The notes beneath the pieces are model-generated. The model saw nothing but the letters and a program-made list of their open reading frames with translations. It had not been told where the DNA came from and made no database searches. The translations under genes and the position numbers were made by a program. This document shows, piece by piece, positions 1 through 8,794 of a stretch of DNA of 40,983 bases. Position 1 is the stretch's first letter. Every line of letters begins with the position of its first letter. This stretch comes from Nitrospira sp. (GTDB lineage: Bacteria; Nitrospirota; Nitrospiria; Nitrospirales; Nitrospiraceae): positions 1-40,983 of the forward strand of contig JADYYH010000041.1 in NCBI GenBank assembly GCA_020853775.1. Direction: 5' to 3'.

Positions 1-57
1 ATGATGTCGGGTGGCGATGCTCAACGTTCTCAGTTCCTTCGTCGTGATCAATCGCAT
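1..57 (-). CDS. start of an unidentified protein, cut by the window edge
   Basis: A reading frame enters the window edge with an ATG at 57, preceded five bases upstream by GGAGG, a strong ribosome binding site. Only 19 residues are visible (MRLITTKELRTLSIATRHH). That is too few to name a family, and it lies just past a decayed transposase, so it could also be remnant sequence. The RBS is the only real support. Confidence 0.35.
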   Translation of the reverse strand, partial: MRLITTKELRTLSIATRHH

Positions 58-123
58 GGGATCCTCCCTTGTCATGGCCTGTGACTGTATTCCATGCAGG
101 GGGCCCACTCTCAACAAGATATT

Positions 124-569
124 TCAGATGCGATGCGGGATCACGCCGCGGCCTGCGTGCTGCGCCCCCCCGCCGATTGTATGACTTGCCGCGCCGCCGC
201 TCCGCTTGTCCGCCCAGATCATCTGGTACATCCATTCGGGACTGAGCAAGACCCTGTGCTCGGTTTGCAACCAGAAGCTGAGCGGTTCTGGACTCCACCG
301 CTCAGCCCGCAGCCTCCGGGTGATGGCGCGACGGATACGGCTGGTCAGTGTACACGGTCGGTGCCGGAGCTGTGGCTGTCGGGCCTGCGCCGAGCGCTGC
401 GCTTGCTGAAAGCGGTCGCCACGGCCTCCTGTGTTTCGAGCTAGTTCCCGGCTGACGGTCCCCTGGCTGATCTCCAGGGCCAGGCCAATCTCGGCTTGGT
501 CTTGTCCGCCTTGTGCAAGGCATAGAGCTGACAGCGATCTTCATCGGTCAACCGACGATAGGTCCGCAT
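124..569 (-). pseudogene. IS30-family transposase remnant (5' part, frameshifted)
   Basis: Reading from the ATG at 569, the protein starts MRTYRRLTDEDRCQLYALHK. After a one-base slip it continues AEIGLALEISQGTVSREL, then RRAITRRLRAERWSPEPLSFWL and WMYQMIWADKRSGG. This is the N-terminal helix-turn-helix and start of the core of IS30-type transposases. Further frame slips and a small deletion follow near 190-175, where GKSYNRRG is readable in another frame, and a stop occurs at 124-126. The C-terminal half with the catalytic DDE residues is absent, so this is a dead copy. The family is recognised from motif order, not from a search. Confidence 0.7.
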
Positions 570-571
570 GT

Positions 572-599
572 GTAACCCCTTGGTGTGCCAAGAGGTTAC
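572..599. repeat. 28-bp imperfect palindrome beside the transposase start
   Basis: GTAACC and GTTACC-type arms of 12 bases (one mismatch) flank a four-base centre. It lies immediately upstream of the ATG of the IS30 remnant and downstream of the small zinc-ribbon gene. It could be an operator of the element, a transcription terminator for the zinc-ribbon gene, or a target site, since IS30 elements are known to favour palindromic targets. No T-run follows on either strand. Confidence 0.5.
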
Positions 600-653
600 T
601 CCATGCGCCGTCAGGGAATTTATGCACTGGCTACTTGAATCCGCGATGTAAAG

Positions 654-818
654 TCATTCAGCTCTTCTTGTGGCTCGTAGTGCAGGATTGGCCGCTGATG
701 AAGGCGAAGTGATCGAGGGCGAGGCGCCGCAGTTGATGCATTTCCAACGGGCCGTATGAGCATAGAAGTCCAAGACGCGTTCAGAGATTAGCAGTCCATT
801 GCATTTTGTGCAGGTCAT
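654..818 (-). CDS. 54-aa zinc-ribbon protein, function unknown
   Basis: A small reading frame starts at an ATG at 818 with AAGGAG six bases upstream. The protein begins MTCTKCNGLLISERVLDFY and continues WKCINCG, giving two CxxC pairs (C3/C6 and C27/C30) spaced for one zinc ribbon. The C-terminal 20 residues are polar and Ser/Ala/Arg rich. I recognise this layout (CxKCxGLxxxE then WxCxNCG) as a recurrent short protein in Nitrospira-like genomes, but no function is known to me. It is the last gene before the transposase remnant and follows the chelatase/TonB locus on the same strand. Confidence 0.65.
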   Translation of the reverse strand: MTCTKCNGLLISERVLDFYAHTARWKCINCGASPSITSPSSAANPALRATRRAE

Positions 819-873
819 GTCATGCTCCTTCGTCGAGTGCCCAGTGAGTGGTGCGGGTTTGGTGCAGAGCGTA

Positions 874-1470
874 CTATTTGAGTTCGAATAAAATCAGCGC
901 CAGCAACGGCGGCAACATTCCGGCGATCACCAGCCACTTTCCCCGGCGGGCCAGCCCATATTTGCCCCGCAGCACCAGGAGTCCTGTGAGGCTCAGGATA
1001 ATCAGGACGAGCGCAAACACGTCCGACGCCCATTTCCAGCCTTTGAGCCGATTCAGGTGCAAGGCATTCACCTGATACAAGACGGGCCGTCGTGACACCT
1101 TTTCGTAGGTGCCATGTCCTGTCGCCAAATTGAGATGCAGAGAGGCGTTGTCATAGTAGATCTTCACTTGATCAGGCGTCGGGAAATCGTAGACTTTATA
1201 GGCCTCCTCCTCCACGAGCTTCCCAAAATCTGCAATCGTCTCTCGGGTGATCTCGTTTTTTGCATAGGCCTGCGTGAGCGTGACGGCCTGCTTGGAGATC
1301 ACAAAGTCCGGGTTCCAATCGCTGATATGATTGAGCGCGATCCCCGACAGGCAATAGGCGAGGATCAAGGAGGCGCAGACATAGCCGATATCCCGGTGCG
1401 TCGCGATGTTGAGCCGCACAAGAACGTCTCTGTCGGGCCAGCGCAGAAGGGTTCTGGTTCGTGCCTGCAT
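874..1470 (-). CDS. PepSY-type transmembrane protein
   Basis: The 198-residue inner-membrane protein has one predicted helix near residues 27-48 and two more at the C-terminus (about 148-198), with a periplasmic-type domain between them. This matches the small PepSY-associated TM proteins. Histidines at the ends of helix 1 (H25, H48) and one before helix 2 could bind haem; that is inference. Larger PepSY-TM proteins (PiuB, FoxB, FsrB types) reduce iron in siderophores at the inner membrane, which fits the neighbours: a TonB receptor and secreted chelatases. Its ATG overlaps the stop of the preceding chelatase gene (TGATG), so the two are probably translated together. Confidence 0.72.
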   Translation of the reverse strand: MQARTRTLLRWPDRDVLVRLNIATHRDIGYVCASLILAYCLSGIALNHISDWNPDFVISKQAVTLTQAYAKNEITRETIADFGKLVEEEAYKVYDFPTPDQVKIYYDNASLHLNLATGHGTYEKVSRRPVLYQVNALHLNRLKGWKWASDVFALVLIILSLTGLLVLRGKYGLARRGKWLVIAGMLPPLLALILFELK

Positions 1471-2399
1471 CAGTTGGCCTTGGACGCGTGCGATTGAATC
1501 TTTCGCACATAGTCATCGGTCACAGAGATGACCCAGAGCTCGACATTCGGATCGGGCAGAATGGAGTCCGGTTTGTAGAGGACGCGGGTTCTGTTGTCGG
1601 CCACCTTGGCGATTCCGTCGCCGATAATCTTGATTTGAAACTGTTCGTCGTGCGCGACGAGGACGGGGAGCACGAGGGCGGTCTGTGCGCTCTTGAGGAC
1701 GGTATTGATCGCCGCGGTCGTTTCTTCCGGTTTGTAGTTTGCAATGTGGCCGCACCAGCCATAGGCGTACTCGGCAATTCCGGTGTGCTGCCTGACGTAG
1801 CCGGCGACTTTCCCGAACAGGTCAACCCATTCCTTGTCGTAGGTCTCATCGCCATATCCAATCAACACCAAGCCTTCATGCGCCGGATCGTGCGACAGTG
1901 CGGTGACGCGCCGCAGCAGATTCTTCTGGAGCATATCCGTAAAGTCGAGCGGCGGCGTGATGTGGGTTTGCGCGCGCGGAGTATAGCGCTCGATTTTTTC
2001 GATCTTGAGTTGTTGCATCGAATGTGGATCTTCCTTCAACCCCACGATGGTGGGAATATCGTCGAAGGTGTGAGGACTGACGGTGAGGAAGACCGGCACG
2101 AGAATAACATCGGTAAAGCCCTCGCGGTCGAACTCTTTCATGCGTGTCGCGATAGAAGGCTCGGTGTATTCCATGAAGGCCGTTTTCAATCCTTTAACGG
2201 TTGGGTTGCGGAGTATCGATGGGGCGACATGCGCTTCGAGCTGCAAGAGCCCGTTTCTCCAGGTCTCCGAGCGAGACCCATGGTTGACCAGCAAGACGCC
2301 GATCTTTCTGCCTACGTCCTGCGGTGCGGCGTGAGCCGGATTCGTTGGAGAAAAAAACGTCCCTGTGAGAGCCACCAGTGCGATGAGTGCGTAGTACAT
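1470..2399 (-). CDS. secreted CbiX/CbiK-type tetrapyrrole chelatase
   Basis: The 309-residue protein has a Sec signal peptide (about residues 1-24, ending AHA) followed by two chelatase-fold lobes. The first lobe has NHGSRS (H40) and PHTFDDIP (H110), the pair of histidines that bind metal in CbiX/CbiK sirohydrochlorin cobaltochelatases. In the second lobe the HG motif has become GYGDET. Most CbiX enzymes are cytoplasmic, while a periplasmic CbiK (CbiK-P) is known in Desulfovibrio and has been proposed to serve haem or iron transport. The ATG at 2399 was chosen because GGAGG lies six bases upstream and it begins the signal peptide; an upstream in-frame ATG would add a non-signal extension. It follows the receptor gene, and the true substrate metal and tetrapyrrole are unknown. 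Confidence 0.8.
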   Translation of the reverse strand: MYYALIALVALTGTFFSPTNPAHAAPQDVGRKIGVLLVNHGSRSETWRNGLLQLEAHVAPSILRNPTVKGLKTAFMEYTEPSIATRMKEFDREGFTDVILVPVFLTVSPHTFDDIPTIVGLKEDPHSMQQLKIEKIERYTPRAQTHITPPLDFTDMLQKNLLRRVTALSHDPAHEGLVLIGYGDETYDKEWVDLFGKVAGYVRQHTGIAEYAYGWCGHIANYKPEETTAAINTVLKSAQTALVLPVLVAHDEQFQIKIIGDGIAKVADNRTRVLYKPDSILPDPNVELWVISVTDDYVRKIQSHASKAN

Positions 2400-2467
2400 G
2401 TGCCACCTCCGTTGTGTTATGTGTGGGGGCGCGTGCGGTCCGGACCCCATGCGCCCCCGAGCTCTCA

Positions 2468-4534
2468 TTACAGTGTCATCCGCATGCCGACGTAATAGAG
2501 TTGTTGTCCTTCCGGAGGCGGGACGCCTCCGACTTGCACGCGCGCCTTGGTGATGTTGTCGGCGCCGATGTAGAGATCCATGCCGTTGGCCAGTGTCTTG
2601 GCCAGCCGCATATCGAGCTGCACATTGGCCGGCGCGAGCTCGTTTTGATTGCGGTCGATGCGTCCGTTGTTATTCGTGTCGGTGAATCCGAAGGAGGAGA
2701 AGTAGCGAAGCCTGGTGGTGTAGGTCCATCCGTCGTACTCAATGTTGGCGCGGGTTTTCCATGTATGGCGCGACCGGCCGAATAGATATTCGTCTGTGGT
2801 GTGGTCTCGCGCATCGACATACATGTAGCCGGTTTCGAGGTAGAGCCAGGAGAGCGGTCTGATGCCTGCCTCAAGTTCAAAGCCTTGGCTTCGTGTGACC
2901 GCGGTGTTGAATGGTTTTTGACAGAAATTCTGCGCGACGCCCAGACCGGCGGCTTCCGCTGCCGAGCAGGTTCCGTTGATGAATTGGATCAGGTTGTTGA
3001 CGTCATGTCTGAATACGGAGGCGCCGATCTTGGCACGCTCAAAATAGTATTCAACGTTGGCGGTGTAGCTCGTCGATTTCTCGGGCGCGAGGTTGGGATT
3101 GCCGACGATGCCGAAGAACCCGCCTTCGACAAACGAGGCGCCGAGTTCGGATAAACTGGGGGATCGGAATCCTTTGGTATAGGAGAATCGGCCGCGAAAA
3201 TTGCCGGGCTTAAGAAGCAGTGTGGCTTGCGGGCTCCAGGCTCCGCCGGCTTTGCTGTTGGTGGTATAGCGGCTGCCCAGGACGATGTCCACCCATGGCA
3301 GCATGGCAATTTCATCTTGGAGCCAGCCTGCCGATTCCGTGAGGCGCTTGACCGCCGAGGAAGACGCGAAGTTCAATCCTTCGATCGACCGGATGTCGTG
3401 CTCCCCGCCGAGCGTCAGCAAGTGATGTTGATCGAGTTGCCGAGTGTATTGGAACTGAGGCTCCCAGAGGGTCTGGGTAAATTTCGACACCCGGGTTTGC
3501 GCGCCGGTGCCCAGGGCATTGGTGCGCGATTCATTCTGGAAGCTTTGGTAGTGCCCCCAGATGCTCAGGGTCGAGACCGCATCGGGGCTCCAATCCATCC
3601 GGGCGACTGTCTGATTGCGCTCGTTGTTGCTGGTGGCCTGGGTTCGTGTGGACGCGGCGGTGGTCCCTCCGAGGCTTACCCGATCCTGATCGGTGTATTT
3701 ATTGTAGAGCGAAAATTTTGCGGAGTTCGAGAACGCGTAATCGAAATTAGCGCTGATATTCTTCGTCGAGTAGCGCGGCTCGCCGTTCGTCACCGGCGTG
3801 CTGGGAATGTAATCGACGCCATCCGATTTGGAAACCCCGGCTGCGATGTATCCGCCGAACTTGCCGTCGGCGCTGCGGAACTCCGGAGCGGCAAAGGAGG
3901 TGACGGTGTTGTAGCGGCCGTATTGTCCGGTGATGGTGCCGCCCAGCGTTTTTGTGGCCCGTTTGGTGCGGATGTTGATGACGCCTCCGATGGCGTCGCT
4001 GCCATATTGAACGGCGGCGGCTCCTTTGACGACTTCGATCGATTCGACGTCGGGGGACGCCAGCAGATCTTCGGTAAACTGCCCGCCTTCGGTCGAGCCG
4101 ATCAATTCCTGTCCGTTGACAAGAAACAGCGTGTGGATGCTCTCCAAGCCCTGGATCTGAAACTGTTGAAAGCGTCCTCCCGTCCGGCGAAACTCAATGG
4201 CTGGCACGTCTTGCAGCACCTGGCGAAGATTGGTTGCGCCGGCCTGCTCGATCATTTTTGAGGTAATGCGTTCGATTTCAACGGGCGAGTCCTTTTGCGC
4301 ATGCGGGGTCCAGGTTCCGGTAATGACGATATCGTCGACGTGGAGACCTTTCTGGGGAGCGGCCGCCGGTGTGCCTGCCTCGTCCGGAGCTTTCGGCGGT
4401 ACGTCAGGCACGGTCGCCGCGGTGTCGTCGGCCGCCTGGGTGGCGAACGGGGTCATCGCGCACAAGGCTGTGATGGCCAGCATGGCGAGCGCCGTCCTAG
4501 AGGAGAGTCGAAAACCGGTCCTATGCATAGTCAT
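2468..4534 (-). CDS. TonB-dependent outer membrane receptor
   Basis: The 688-residue protein has a signal peptide (1-35), a TonB-box-like stretch DDIVITG (67-73), a plug domain (about 75-190, including the conserved [21 protein letters not shown] region) and a 22-strand-type barrel to the C-terminus, which ends in Leu rather than the usual aromatic residue. A loop near residue 619 reads [12 protein letters not shown], a DxNxNGxID calcium-binding-like pattern. AAGGA lies eight bases before the ATG. The substrate cannot be read from sequence. Neighbouring secreted chelatases and a PepSY protein favour haem, corrinoid or another iron chelate over a sugar. BtuB, FepA/CirA or haem-receptor type are all possible. 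Confidence 0.9.
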   Translation of the reverse strand: MTMHRTGFRLSSRTALAMLAITALCAMTPFATQAADDTAATVPDVPPKAPDEAGTPAAAPQKGLHVDDIVITGTWTPHAQKDSPVEIERITSKMIEQAGATNLRQVLQDVPAIEFRRTGGRFQQFQIQGLESIHTLFLVNGQELIGSTEGGQFTEDLLASPDVESIEVVKGAAAVQYGSDAIGGVINIRTKRATKTLGGTITGQYGRYNTVTSFAAPEFRSADGKFGGYIAAGVSKSDGVDYIPSTPVTNGEPRYSTKNISANFDYAFSNSAKFSLYNKYTDQDRVSLGGTTAASTRTQATSNNERNQTVARMDWSPDAVSTLSIWGHYQSFQNESRTNALGTGAQTRVSKFTQTLWEPQFQYTRQLDQHHLLTLGGEHDIRSIEGLNFASSSAVKRLTESAGWLQDEIAMLPWVDIVLGSRYTTNSKAGGAWSPQATLLLKPGNFRGRFSYTKGFRSPSLSELGASFVEGGFFGIVGNPNLAPEKSTSYTANVEYYFERAKIGASVFRHDVNNLIQFINGTCSAAEAAGLGVAQNFCQKPFNTAVTRSQGFELEAGIRPLSWLYLETGYMYVDARDHTTDEYLFGRSRHTWKTRANIEYDGWTYTTRLRYFSSFGFTDTNNNGRIDRNQNELAPANVQLDMRLAKTLANGMDLYIGADNITKARVQVGGVPPPEGQQLYYVGMRMTL

Positions 4535-4576
4535 TCAATGCATCCTTTGCGGGAAGAGGGTGGCAGCGTCGTGGTG

Positions 4577-6268
4577 CTAGGGTCTTGCCATGCGTTGTTG
4601 TTCCGCGTCACGCGGGATCAATTCGGCGGTGAGTCGCCGAACACCGTCTTCCAGCCAGCGAGTCAAGACGGGATCGACCAACCCTTTCTCGTTCATCTCG
4701 TAGGTCAGTCCTTTCAGCATGGTTTTGTAGGGACCGGATCCGTACAGCCGGTTGGCGACGACGAGGACCCGCCCGTTTTTCCCCGCGGCTTCGATCGCGG
4801 CGCGCGCCGTCGCAACGGCCTGTTCGCGCTCTTTGGGCCAGTCCTCCCGGACGGTCAGCGCTTTTACGGCCTTAAGCTTGGCGCAGTGAAGATCCTGCCG
4901 AAGTCGTTCGATGTTCTGATTCATGACCGCCAGCCATTTGTCGTTCCCCTCGTCGGTGCCTTCTCCATGTGCGATGAGCAAGACGGTTTCATTGGCGGGG
5001 TCTTGGCTCATTTCGGCGATGCGTTTGTGGAGGACCTGGGTGATCTCCGGGTTCTGCTCATACCCGCCGAACGTGGAGAAGAGCGCCGCCGTTCTGACTT
5101 GAGGCGGAGCCTCGGCCGCATGGTCGTGTCCGCCCCCATGGCCAAGCTCAGCGGTATCCTCAGACAGGCCGAGGATATAGTCCGTGAGCGATTTCATATG
5201 ATGATCCAGGGCGTACATCCGTACGAAGACGATCCGCCTGATTCCCTGCCGCTCGAGGCGGGAGACTGCGTCCTGAATGATGTACGGGTCGCCCATCCCA
5301 TAGGCCATTTCGATGGGGTATTTGGACAGGAGCGGCTGGATGGTCGATTCCACGGCGTCGTTCCACGGTTGAGTCGATCCGTGCGGCATGATCACAAGCC
5401 CCAGCGCCGCGGCTGAGAGCGGTGTTTCCCGATTCGCCGTTTTCTTCAACCACAGCAGGGCATTCGGGTGCGGAAGCAGTTCGTTCGGCTTATACACGAC
5501 CTGGGTCTGTTTAAATTGACCGCCCAGCCAACTGGTCAGGGACATGGCCGTATCAAACTTGGGGCCGATCGATACCGGCACCAGCAGGGTGCGTCCTTGC
5601 TTCGCGATTTGAGCAAGGAGGTGGGCCTTGATGTCTTTGTTCTTCTGCTCGGCATGCTCCGCGGCGCGGTCGTAATAAATGGCGGTCTCCGCATCGCGAA
5701 ACCCTTTATAGCGCTTGACGTATGCGAGCAACTTCTCGAGATCGGCTTTCAAGGCGATTGCGCTGGCTTCATCCATCGCGCCGGCACCGACGAGAATGAG
5801 GCGTTCCGATCCGGCCTGTTCGCTCAATGCCTCGACCCGATCGAGTACGATCTGGCCGATGAGGTAGTCGTGGGCCATGGCCGGCGCCCACCGGACGGGC
5901 AGCCCTCCGGTGTACGCGGGCACGAGCGGCTTGATTTTTTTGAGCAACGGGTCAGCGTCGGAGAGAAAGAGCGGGATGGTCACGATTTCGGTGGCGCCGG
6001 CTTGCTTCAGCTCCTGCGCGGCCCGTGCGAGATACTCCGCATATTCACCGTCAACGTCCGTATAGTCGCGACCGATTAATCCCAATGCGGCCGGATACGA
6101 TTTCTTAAATTCATCGACCATGGCTCTGATTTCTTGATTGCCAAGAAAGCCTCGGTCCGGAGCGACGACCAGGAAGCCGACGGTCGGAGGTGCCGCGGCA
6201 TTGACCGGCGTCCAACTTGAGCAGAGCAGTATTCCTGCGGCTATAACGGATAGGGTGCGTGTGAACAT
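4577..6268 (-). CDS. secreted tandem CbiX/CbiK-type chelatase (fused, N-terminal half degenerate)
   Basis: The 563-residue protein has a signal peptide (about 1-25) and two complete chelatase-like halves. The C-terminal half keeps the metal-ligand histidines, PHGS at 296-298 and DHH at 356-357, plus AHGEG at 434. In the N-terminal half the matching places read VAPDRG and LSDADP, so both histidines are lost. A His/Gly-rich insert GHGGGHDHAAEA lies at 376-387 inside the intact half. The start at 6268 gives the signal peptide at the N-terminus and AGGA upstream; a longer frame would overlap the TonB gene. It lies 16 bases after the TonB gene and 43 bases before the receptor gene, so it belongs to one operon. 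Role: metal or tetrapyrrole handling in the periplasm, inferred. Confidence 0.8.
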   Translation of the reverse strand: MFTRTLSVIAAGILLCSSWTPVNAAAPPTVGFLVVAPDRGFLGNQEIRAMVDEFKKSYPAALGLIGRDYTDVDGEYAEYLARAAQELKQAGATEIVTIPLFLSDADPLLKKIKPLVPAYTGGLPVRWAPAMAHDYLIGQIVLDRVEALSEQAGSERLILVGAGAMDEASAIALKADLEKLLAYVKRYKGFRDAETAIYYDRAAEHAEQKNKDIKAHLLAQIAKQGRTLLVPVSIGPKFDTAMSLTSWLGGQFKQTQVVYKPNELLPHPNALLWLKKTANRETPLSAAALGLVIMPHGSTQPWNDAVESTIQPLLSKYPIEMAYGMGDPYIIQDAVSRLERQGIRRIVFVRMYALDHHMKSLTDYILGLSEDTAELGHGGGHDHAAEAPPQVRTAALFSTFGGYEQNPEITQVLHKRIAEMSQDPANETVLLIAHGEGTDEGNDKWLAVMNQNIERLRQDLHCAKLKAVKALTVREDWPKEREQAVATARAAIEAAGKNGRVLVVANRLYGSGPYKTMLKGLTYEMNEKGLVDPVLTRWLEDGVRRLTAELIPRDAEQQRMARP

Positions 6269-6284
6269 GGCGTTCGTCCTTTCA

Positions 6285-7460
6285 TCAGCGGTCCAGGTGG
6301 TAGATAACGGGAATAAACACCTCAATGTGGGATTGCCCGAGCTCCTGTTGGAAATGGATGGGGGTGGCCCGGTGCATGAGGTTCAGTGCGTCTTGATCCA
6401 GAGAGGCAAAGCCGGAGCTTTCAATCACGACCGCACTAAGTAACCGGCCGTCGGGTCCGATCGTGGCCTGCACGACGACTTTGCCTTCCCATCCCTGCAT
6501 GGCTGCGAGACGCGGATAGGCTTGGAAACTTTTTATTCTTCGCTTGAGCAGATCAGTCAGCCAGCCAAAGTCCGATCCAGCGGAAATTGTTCGGGTGATG
6601 GCTGGATGGCCCATGGCCACGACGGCACGCGGTGCGTCGGGATCGCCGGGATCTCTTGCCTCTCCTGCATGGGCAGAGAATATAGACGCCTCGGTTTCCG
6701 AGCCGCGGTGTGCGGCGTCCGCGGAAGGTGAATCTGTCTCTACCGCGGCCCTGTCAGCGTCCTGAGGCGAAGCCGATGCTTGTCCAGAATGGGTGGGGGC
6801 GCTGTCGGTAGGCTCCATCGATTGCCTCTGGACCTGCGCGGTCGAGCGTTCCTGTCGCTCGGTGGCGACTTCTTGACGGGTAGCGAGTGTAGATACAGCG
6901 TGTGTGGTTGTGGGCACGAACGAACGTTCAATCATTTGGGGCAGAGGCTGAGGACTAAGAGCAGGAGATTCATTCGCCGCCGGACTGTTCTCAATGCGCT
7001 GTTCAATTGGTTGAGAGGGGGTGACTGGAGTTTTGGTGCGGACGGTCTCTGGGGACAGAGTGTTTTGCGTGACTCGAGTGACAGGAGTGACCCGGGTCAG
7101 GGTCTGCTGGATGACTGAGGACTGCCTGTTGGAAGGTGATTCGACGGGTTGCGTGTTCGATGAGGCGGGTTCTCGCTGCGGATGTGCTGCTGCTGGTGCT
7201 GGTGCTGGTGCGGCCTGCGGCGCACCAGCAGTGTTCTTGCGGGCAGAGGGCGTATCGGCGACATTCGAAGATTCATGGAGGAGAAGCTCCATGCGGTATG
7301 TCGGAGGAGGGAGTTGAGGCAAATCACGAAGGAGGCTGGCGGCTGTTGCGACGGCCAGAGCATGTAGGCACAAGGATATTCCCCAGGCTGAAGCCCGCCA
7401 GCGCGGCCGCTCGTCCGGAGCATTGTTTGCGAGTAGCTGATGGAGATCGGTAAAGGGCAA
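6285..7460 (-). CDS. TonB-family energy transducer of the chelatase/receptor locus
   Basis: The 391-residue protein has one N-terminal helix (about residues 25-47), a long Pro/Thr/Ser/Gln-rich periplasmic spacer, and a C-terminal TonB domain (about 300-391) with the YP motif followed by GKVVVQATIGPDG. It transmits proton-motive force from ExbBD to an outer-membrane receptor, presumably the one two genes downstream. The only usable start is a TTG at 7460, with GGAG eight bases upstream; an in-frame stop lies 15 bases before it and the first ATG is beyond the membrane helix. A Fur-like promoter lies immediately upstream. It is paralogous to the second TonB at 19066-20010 and has no ExbBD next to it. 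Confidence 0.87.
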   Translation of the reverse strand: MPFTDLHQLLANNAPDERPRWRASAWGISLCLHALAVATAASLLRDLPQLPPPTYRMELLLHESSNVADTPSARKNTAGAPQAAPAPAPAAAHPQREPASSNTQPVESPSNRQSSVIQQTLTRVTPVTRVTQNTLSPETVRTKTPVTPSQPIEQRIENSPAANESPALSPQPLPQMIERSFVPTTTHAVSTLATRQEVATERQERSTAQVQRQSMEPTDSAPTHSGQASASPQDADRAAVETDSPSADAAHRGSETEASIFSAHAGEARDPGDPDAPRAVVAMGHPAITRTISAGSDFGWLTDLLKRRIKSFQAYPRLAAMQGWEGKVVVQATIGPDGRLLSAVVIESSGFASLDQDALNLMHRATPIHFQQELGQSHIEVFIPVIYHLDR

Positions 7461-7478
7461 AGGCGCAACTCCAAGTTA

Positions 7479-7525
7479 TGAGATCAATTCTCAAAATCAT
7501 ATATCGTACTTGTGAAGGTTGTGGA
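7479..7525 (-). promoter_or_regulatory. Fur-box-like promoter of the TonB/chelatase operon
   Basis: Read on the minus strand: TCCACA (7525-7520), an 18-base spacer, TATGAT (7501-7496), then TGAGAATTGATCTCA (7493-7479). The last has perfect TGAGA/TCTCA outer arms in the 7-1-7 layout of Fur boxes (TGATAATnATTATCA). The box would cover the transcription start, the usual repression geometry. The -10 and the palindrome are clear, while the -35 is weak. Confidence 0.55.
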
Positions 7526-7609
7526 CATGCTCAACCGCCGGATGGGCATGTTCTCTTTCCAGATGCCGACCGGAAGGAGGTGCGCACCGGGGAGGCGTGC
7601 GAGAGACGT

Positions 7610-8785
7610 CTATTGGCCGGGTGCGCGCAACGCGGAGGTGACAGGAAGACGGGCGGCGCGAAGCGCCGGGGGAATCCCGCCAAGCAGGCTGATCCCAAGC
7701 GCAAAGGCCAGGGTGATGAGTATGGAGACTGGAGTCAGGGTCAGGCGAAACGCCAATTCCGAAAATGTGCTGAAGTTCATAGTTGAGAGTGTGACGAACT
7801 GCAATGCCGTCCCGCCGCCGATCGCCAGCAATCCGGACAGGGCTCCGATCAGCAAGGACTCGCAGAGAAACGAGGCGAGGATGGCCGCGGAGGAAAAGCC
7901 CAACGCGCGGAGCATGCCGATTTCCCTGGTCCGGGACGCCACAGCCCCGTACATCGTCATCGTGCCGCCCAGAATCGCTCCAAAGGCGAAGATGCCGGTG
8001 AAGGTCAATCCGAGGAGCCGGATAAACGTGGCCATGGTGATGGATTTCTCGCGGTAATAATCCCGCTCCCGTTTCACCTGGAGCAGCAGCCGCGTGTCTG
8101 TTCCAATGGCTTCATCAAGCTGTTGGAATGCGGTGGGATGAGCGAGGTGAACCGTCAGCGACGAATAGGAATCACGCCCGTACGCGGCCATCAGTTGATC
8201 GACATCGCCCCAGATCTCGGAATCGAATGCCGTGCCCTGCGCGTCAAACACCCCGACGACCTGCCACTCGCGTTTGCCGATCCGCAGATGCGCGCCGAAT
8301 CCACCCGGAAGAAACCGCTTCGCAATCTGCGCGCCGATCACGATTTCAGTGGTGCCGCGCTGCCATAGGTGTCCCTGTGTCAGTGTGGCCTGCGGACGCA
8401 TCGCGAAGGTGTTTGGGTGCGTCCCCCGGACCACGACGTTGGCGGGACTTTCGGCGCCGGCTTTTTTGAGACTGATCAAGACGACCAATTCTGGAATGGC
8501 CAGAGGCTCTCCGGCGGAGGTCTGCGCGATGCCGGCGAGTGTCTTTATGATATGCGCTTGATCGCGATAGATTCCGCTGGCGATTTCGGTGGTGGCTCCT
8601 TTTCTCAAGAGCAGGATATTATCCGTCGAGCCGCTTTCGATCAGGGCGCGATTCAACCCATTCCCCAGCATAAGGACCGCCAGGAGCACCAGGCTGACCA
8701 AGGCCAATCCGGCGACGGTCAGCACGTTGGTGCTGCTGCGCACCCAGACGTTTCGCACACTATAGCTCCAGAGCAATTTCATCAT
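7610..8785 (-). CDS. ABC transporter permease, FtsX/MacB type (second of pair)
   Basis: The 391-residue permease has one N-terminal helix (about 20-42), a large periplasmic domain and three C-terminal helices (about 270-385), the four-helix FtsX/MacB layout. The conserved cytoplasmic-loop motif SRTREIGMLRALGF follows the second helix. Two ATG codons lie in tandem at 8785 and 8782, with no strong RBS. It sits nine bases after the preceding permease gene and is the last gene of the export operon. A heterodimeric permease pair with one ATPase is typical of LolCDE- and MacAB-like systems that work on lipoproteins, peptides or small molecules from the periplasmic side. The substrate is unknown. 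Confidence 0.85.
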   Translation of the reverse strand: MMKLLWSYSVRNVWVRSSTNVLTVAGLALVSLVLLAVLMLGNGLNRALIESGSTDNILLLRKGATTEIASGIYRDQAHIIKTLAGIAQTSAGEPLAIPELVVLISLKKAGAESPANVVVRGTHPNTFAMRPQATLTQGHLWQRGTTEIVIGAQIAKRFLPGGFGAHLRIGKREWQVVGVFDAQGTAFDSEIWGDVDQLMAAYGRDSYSSLTVHLAHPTAFQQLDEAIGTDTRLLLQVKRERDYYREKSITMATFIRLLGLTFTGIFAFGAILGGTMTMYGAVASRTREIGMLRALGFSSAAILASFLCESLLIGALSGLLAIGGGTALQFVTLSTMNFSTFSELAFRLTLTPVSILITLAFALGISLLGGIPPALRAARLPVTSALRAPGQ

Positions 8786-8794
8786 CTTAAAACC

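Noticed and set aside
1461-2495. 344-codon open frame on the plus strand
   Set aside because: It runs antisense to the secreted chelatase gene, which has a signal peptide, HGS motif and a good ribosome site; the antisense translation shows no recognisable domain.
3227-4261. 344-codon plus-strand frame opposite the TonB receptor
   Set aside because: It mirrors the receptor's codon pattern in GC-rich sequence; no ribosome site or known motif.
4295-5416. 373-codon plus-strand frame opposite receptor and chelatase
   Set aside because: It spans the boundary between two clear minus-strand genes and has no family signature.
7461-7609. riboswitch (cobalamin or FMN type) before the TonB/chelatase operon
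   Set aside because: The interval is too short for these riboswitches and shows no conserved core; a Fur-like palindrome explains the visible structure better.
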